A DNA stretch of 8,280 nt from an uncultured bacterium (GTDB lineage Bacteria > Actinomycetota > Coriobacteriia > Coriobacteriales > Coriobacteriaceae), in NCBI GenBank assembly GCA_905216175.1, contig CAJMSV010000077.1, positions 1 through 8,280 on the forward strand. Reading direction: 5' to 3'. Of this stretch, positions 7,310-8,280 are shown piece after piece (position 1 is the first letter of the stretch; each line of letters opens with the position of its first letter). The notes under the pieces are model-generated. The model was given only the letters and a program-made list of their open reading frames with translations. It ran no database searches and was not told the origin of the DNA. A program made the position numbers and the translations under genes.

Positions 7310-7404
7310 CAACGACCGAGCCATGTTGAGGTGATGGGTCGCGGGATTACATCCTCGACACGAAATGTTGATATGGCAACGTTCGTGCCAGGTGATCGCG
7401 GCAT

Positions 7405-7436
7405 GAAAAAACCCGCCGCATAAGCGACGGGTTTTA
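7405..7436 (-). terminator. Intrinsic terminator downstream of tRNA-Asn
   Basis: On the minus strand ACCCGTCGC pairs with GCGGCGGGT (one G-T pair) around a TTAT loop, and a T6 run follows directly. It begins six bases past the tRNA 3' end. The flanking A-run on the other side means it could also act on the plus strand, where no gene is seen. Confidence 0.9.
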
Positions 7437-7441
7437 CAACC

Positions 7442-7516
7442 TGGCTCCCCGGGTAGGACTCGAACCTACAACAGCGCGGTTAACAGCCGCGTGCTCTACC
7501 ATTGAGCTACCGAGGA
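7442..7516 (-). tRNA. tRNA-Asn(GUU)
   Basis: All arms fold over 75 bases. The acceptor stem TCCTCGG pairs with CCGGGGA (one G-T pair). The D arm is GCTC-AATGGTA-GAGC and the anticodon stem is CGCGG with CCGCG around CTGTTAA. The T arm is GTAGG-TTCGAGT-CCTAC. The anticodon GTT is at 7484-7482, which reads Asn codons AAC and AAU. The discriminator is G and the CCA end is encoded in the DNA. It has its own promoter and terminator, so it is a single-gene unit between rpoD and the Asp23-family gene. The variable loop has five bases, as in class I tRNAs. Confidence 0.98.
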
Positions 7517-7546
7517 ATAGGTACGTGCTCTCAAGCAACGAAGTTT

Positions 7547-7574
7547 ATTATACGGACGAATCAGCTCAGGGCAA
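7547..7574 (-). promoter_or_regulatory. Promoter of tRNA-Asn
   Basis: A perfect -10 TATAAT (7552-7547) and a -35 TTGCCC (7574-7569) are separated by 16 bases on the minus strand. The -10 ends 30 bases before the mature tRNA 5' end, leaving a short 5' leader of the kind removed by RNase P. Confidence 0.75.
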
Positions 7575-7600
7575 GAACTTTTTTGAGAATTTTTCCGACC

Positions 7601-7628
7601 TAGTCATTGGAGACGTCCCCGATGACTA
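7601..7628. repeat. Intergenic palindrome, possibly a REP-like element
   Basis: TAGTCATTGG (7601-7610) pairs with CCGATGACTA (7619-7628) over 10 bases, with a single T-G position and an eight-base loop containing GACGTC. It lies between the rpoD hairpin and the tRNA promoter and is not followed by a T-run on either side. It reminds me of dispersed palindromes in coriobacterial intergenic regions, but copy number cannot be judged from this window. Confidence 0.5.
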
Positions 7629-7633
7629 CATGA

Positions 7634-7667
7634 AAGCGCCCTCAAGCGGATGTGCTTGAGGGCGCTT
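7634..7667 (-). terminator. Terminator hairpin after rpoD
   Basis: A perfect 14-base inverted repeat (AAGCGCCCTCAAGC and its complement) flanks a six-base loop and begins nine bases past the rpoD stop codon. The following T-tract is short on the minus strand (the stem's last two T, then one more before C), so termination relies on the very stable stem. Confidence 0.8.
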
Positions 7668-7676
7668 CTTGCTTGA

Positions 7677-8280
7677 CTAGCTTTCGATGTAGTCCTTCAG
7701 CTTGCTGGAACGGCTGGGGTGACGAAGCTTGGCCAGGGTCTTGGACTCGATCTGGCGGATGCGCTCGCGCGTAACGCCAAACTCACGGCCGACTTCCTCG
7801 AGCGTACGGGGATGTCCGTCGACAAGGCCAAAGCGCAGCTCGATAACCTTGCGCTCACGATCGGCAAGCGAGTCGAGCACCTGGGTGAGCTGCTCCTGCA
7901 GCATGGAGAAGCTGGCGGCATCGGGCGGAACGATAGCCTGGGAGTCCTCGATGAAGTCGCCCAGCTGGGAATCCTCTTCCTCGCCGATAGGGGTCTCCAG
8001 CGACACGGGCTCCTGCGAGATCTTCTGGATCTCGCGGACGCGGTCGGCACTCATGTCCATCTCGGCACCGATCTCCTCGGGGGTCGGGTCGCGACCCAGG
8101 TCCTGGAGAAGCTGACGCTGCACGCGGACGAGCTTGTTGATGGTCTCGACCATGTGCACGGGAATACGGATGGTACGGGCCTGGTCGGCGATAGCACGCG
8201 TGATGGCCTGACGGATCCACCACGTGGCGTAGGTGGAGAACTTAACGCCCTACTGGTAGTCGAACTTCTCGACGGCGCGG
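7677..8280 (-). CDS. rpoD: Primary RNA polymerase sigma factor (sigma-70/SigA), 3' part, cut by the window edge and carrying an in-frame TAG
   Basis: This is the housekeeping sigma factor that directs RNA polymerase to -10/-35 promoters. From the right edge the frame reads RAVEKFDYQ, then a TAG at 8252-8250, then GVKFSTYATWWIRQAITRA, which is the region 2.3/2.4 core that melts and recognises the -10 element. Region 3 follows (VHMVETINKLVRVQRQLLQDLG, then a second helical set with DPTPEEIGAEMDM), and an acidic linker (IGEEEDSQLGDFIED). Region 4 has LTQVLDSLADRERKVIELRFGL and the -35-binding helix-turn-helix TLEEVGREFGVTRERIRQIE, near the C-terminus LKDYIES. After the TAG 190 residues remain. 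Family members have Lys at that position (YQKG), so one base, A for T at plus-strand 8252, explains the stop. An intact housekeeping sigma gene is essential, so a sequence error near a contig end is more likely than a true pseudogene. The first ATG after it (8159) would give a useless fragment. Confidence 0.93.

Noticed and set aside
5109..7334. Long open frame of 741 codons on the plus strand, opposite fakA and the Asp23-family gene
   Set aside because: It is antisense to two clearly recognisable genes, its product is Gly/Val/Asp-rich with no family resemblance, and it follows the phase in which high-GC genes leave the opposite strand open.
7374..7390. Inverted repeat TGGCA/TGCCA upstream of the Asp23-family gene as an operator
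   Set aside because: Five-base arms are easily found by chance, and no regulator or promoter position supports it.
1..8280. Mobile element, CRISPR array, phage or defence system
   Set aside because: No repeat-spacer pattern, transposase, integrase, attachment-site duplication or defence domain was seen; apart from the join and the sigma stop codon the genes are core housekeeping functions.

Overview
Most of this window (about 1560 to 8280) looks like the chromosome of a high-GC Coriobacteriia member, most likely Collinsella or a close relative. I judge this from protein sequences as I remember them and from the conserved gene order; I could not run a search. Every gene I support lies on the minus strand, so transcription runs from right to left.

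Right to left, the window starts with the 3' part of the primary sigma factor gene rpoD (7677-8280, cut by the window edge). It carries an in-frame TAG at 8250-8252 inside the region 2.3/2.4 core. rpoD ends in a strong hairpin (7634-7667). Next come an unexplained near-perfect palindrome (7601-7628), a promoter (7547-7574), tRNA-Asn(GUU) with an encoded CCA (7442-7516) and its terminator (7405-7436). A tightly packed cluster follows: an Asp23/Gls24 family protein (6891-7247), a FakA/YloV-type DAK2 protein (5202-6863), recG (3014-5191), rsmD (2373-3017) and coaD (1883-2380). Gaps of 27 and 10 bases and overlaps of 4 and 8 bases suggest one operon with translational coupling. The same order (yloU-yloV-recG-rsmD-coaD) is common in Gram-positive genomes. 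It combines envelope and fatty-acid activation, replication-fork repair, 16S rRNA methylation and coenzyme A synthesis.

The left 1.55 kb is different. The gene after coaD (1074-1814) starts like the DivIVA-like coiled-coil protein expected there in coriobacteria. After about residue 84 it changes into the C-terminal part of a clostridial J-domain protein, with a TPR-like repeat and a Cys-rich tail. It is followed by the N-terminal two thirds of a clostridial-type class A penicillin-binding protein (1-990, cut by the left edge). The likeliest explanation is a chimeric join, either an assembly artefact in a metagenomic contig or, less likely, recombination. The crossover is at about 1560-1577.

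I see no novel defence, mobile or biosynthetic system here. The two observations most worth following up are the fused gene at 1074-1814 and the nonsense codon in rpoD. Both could be data errors.
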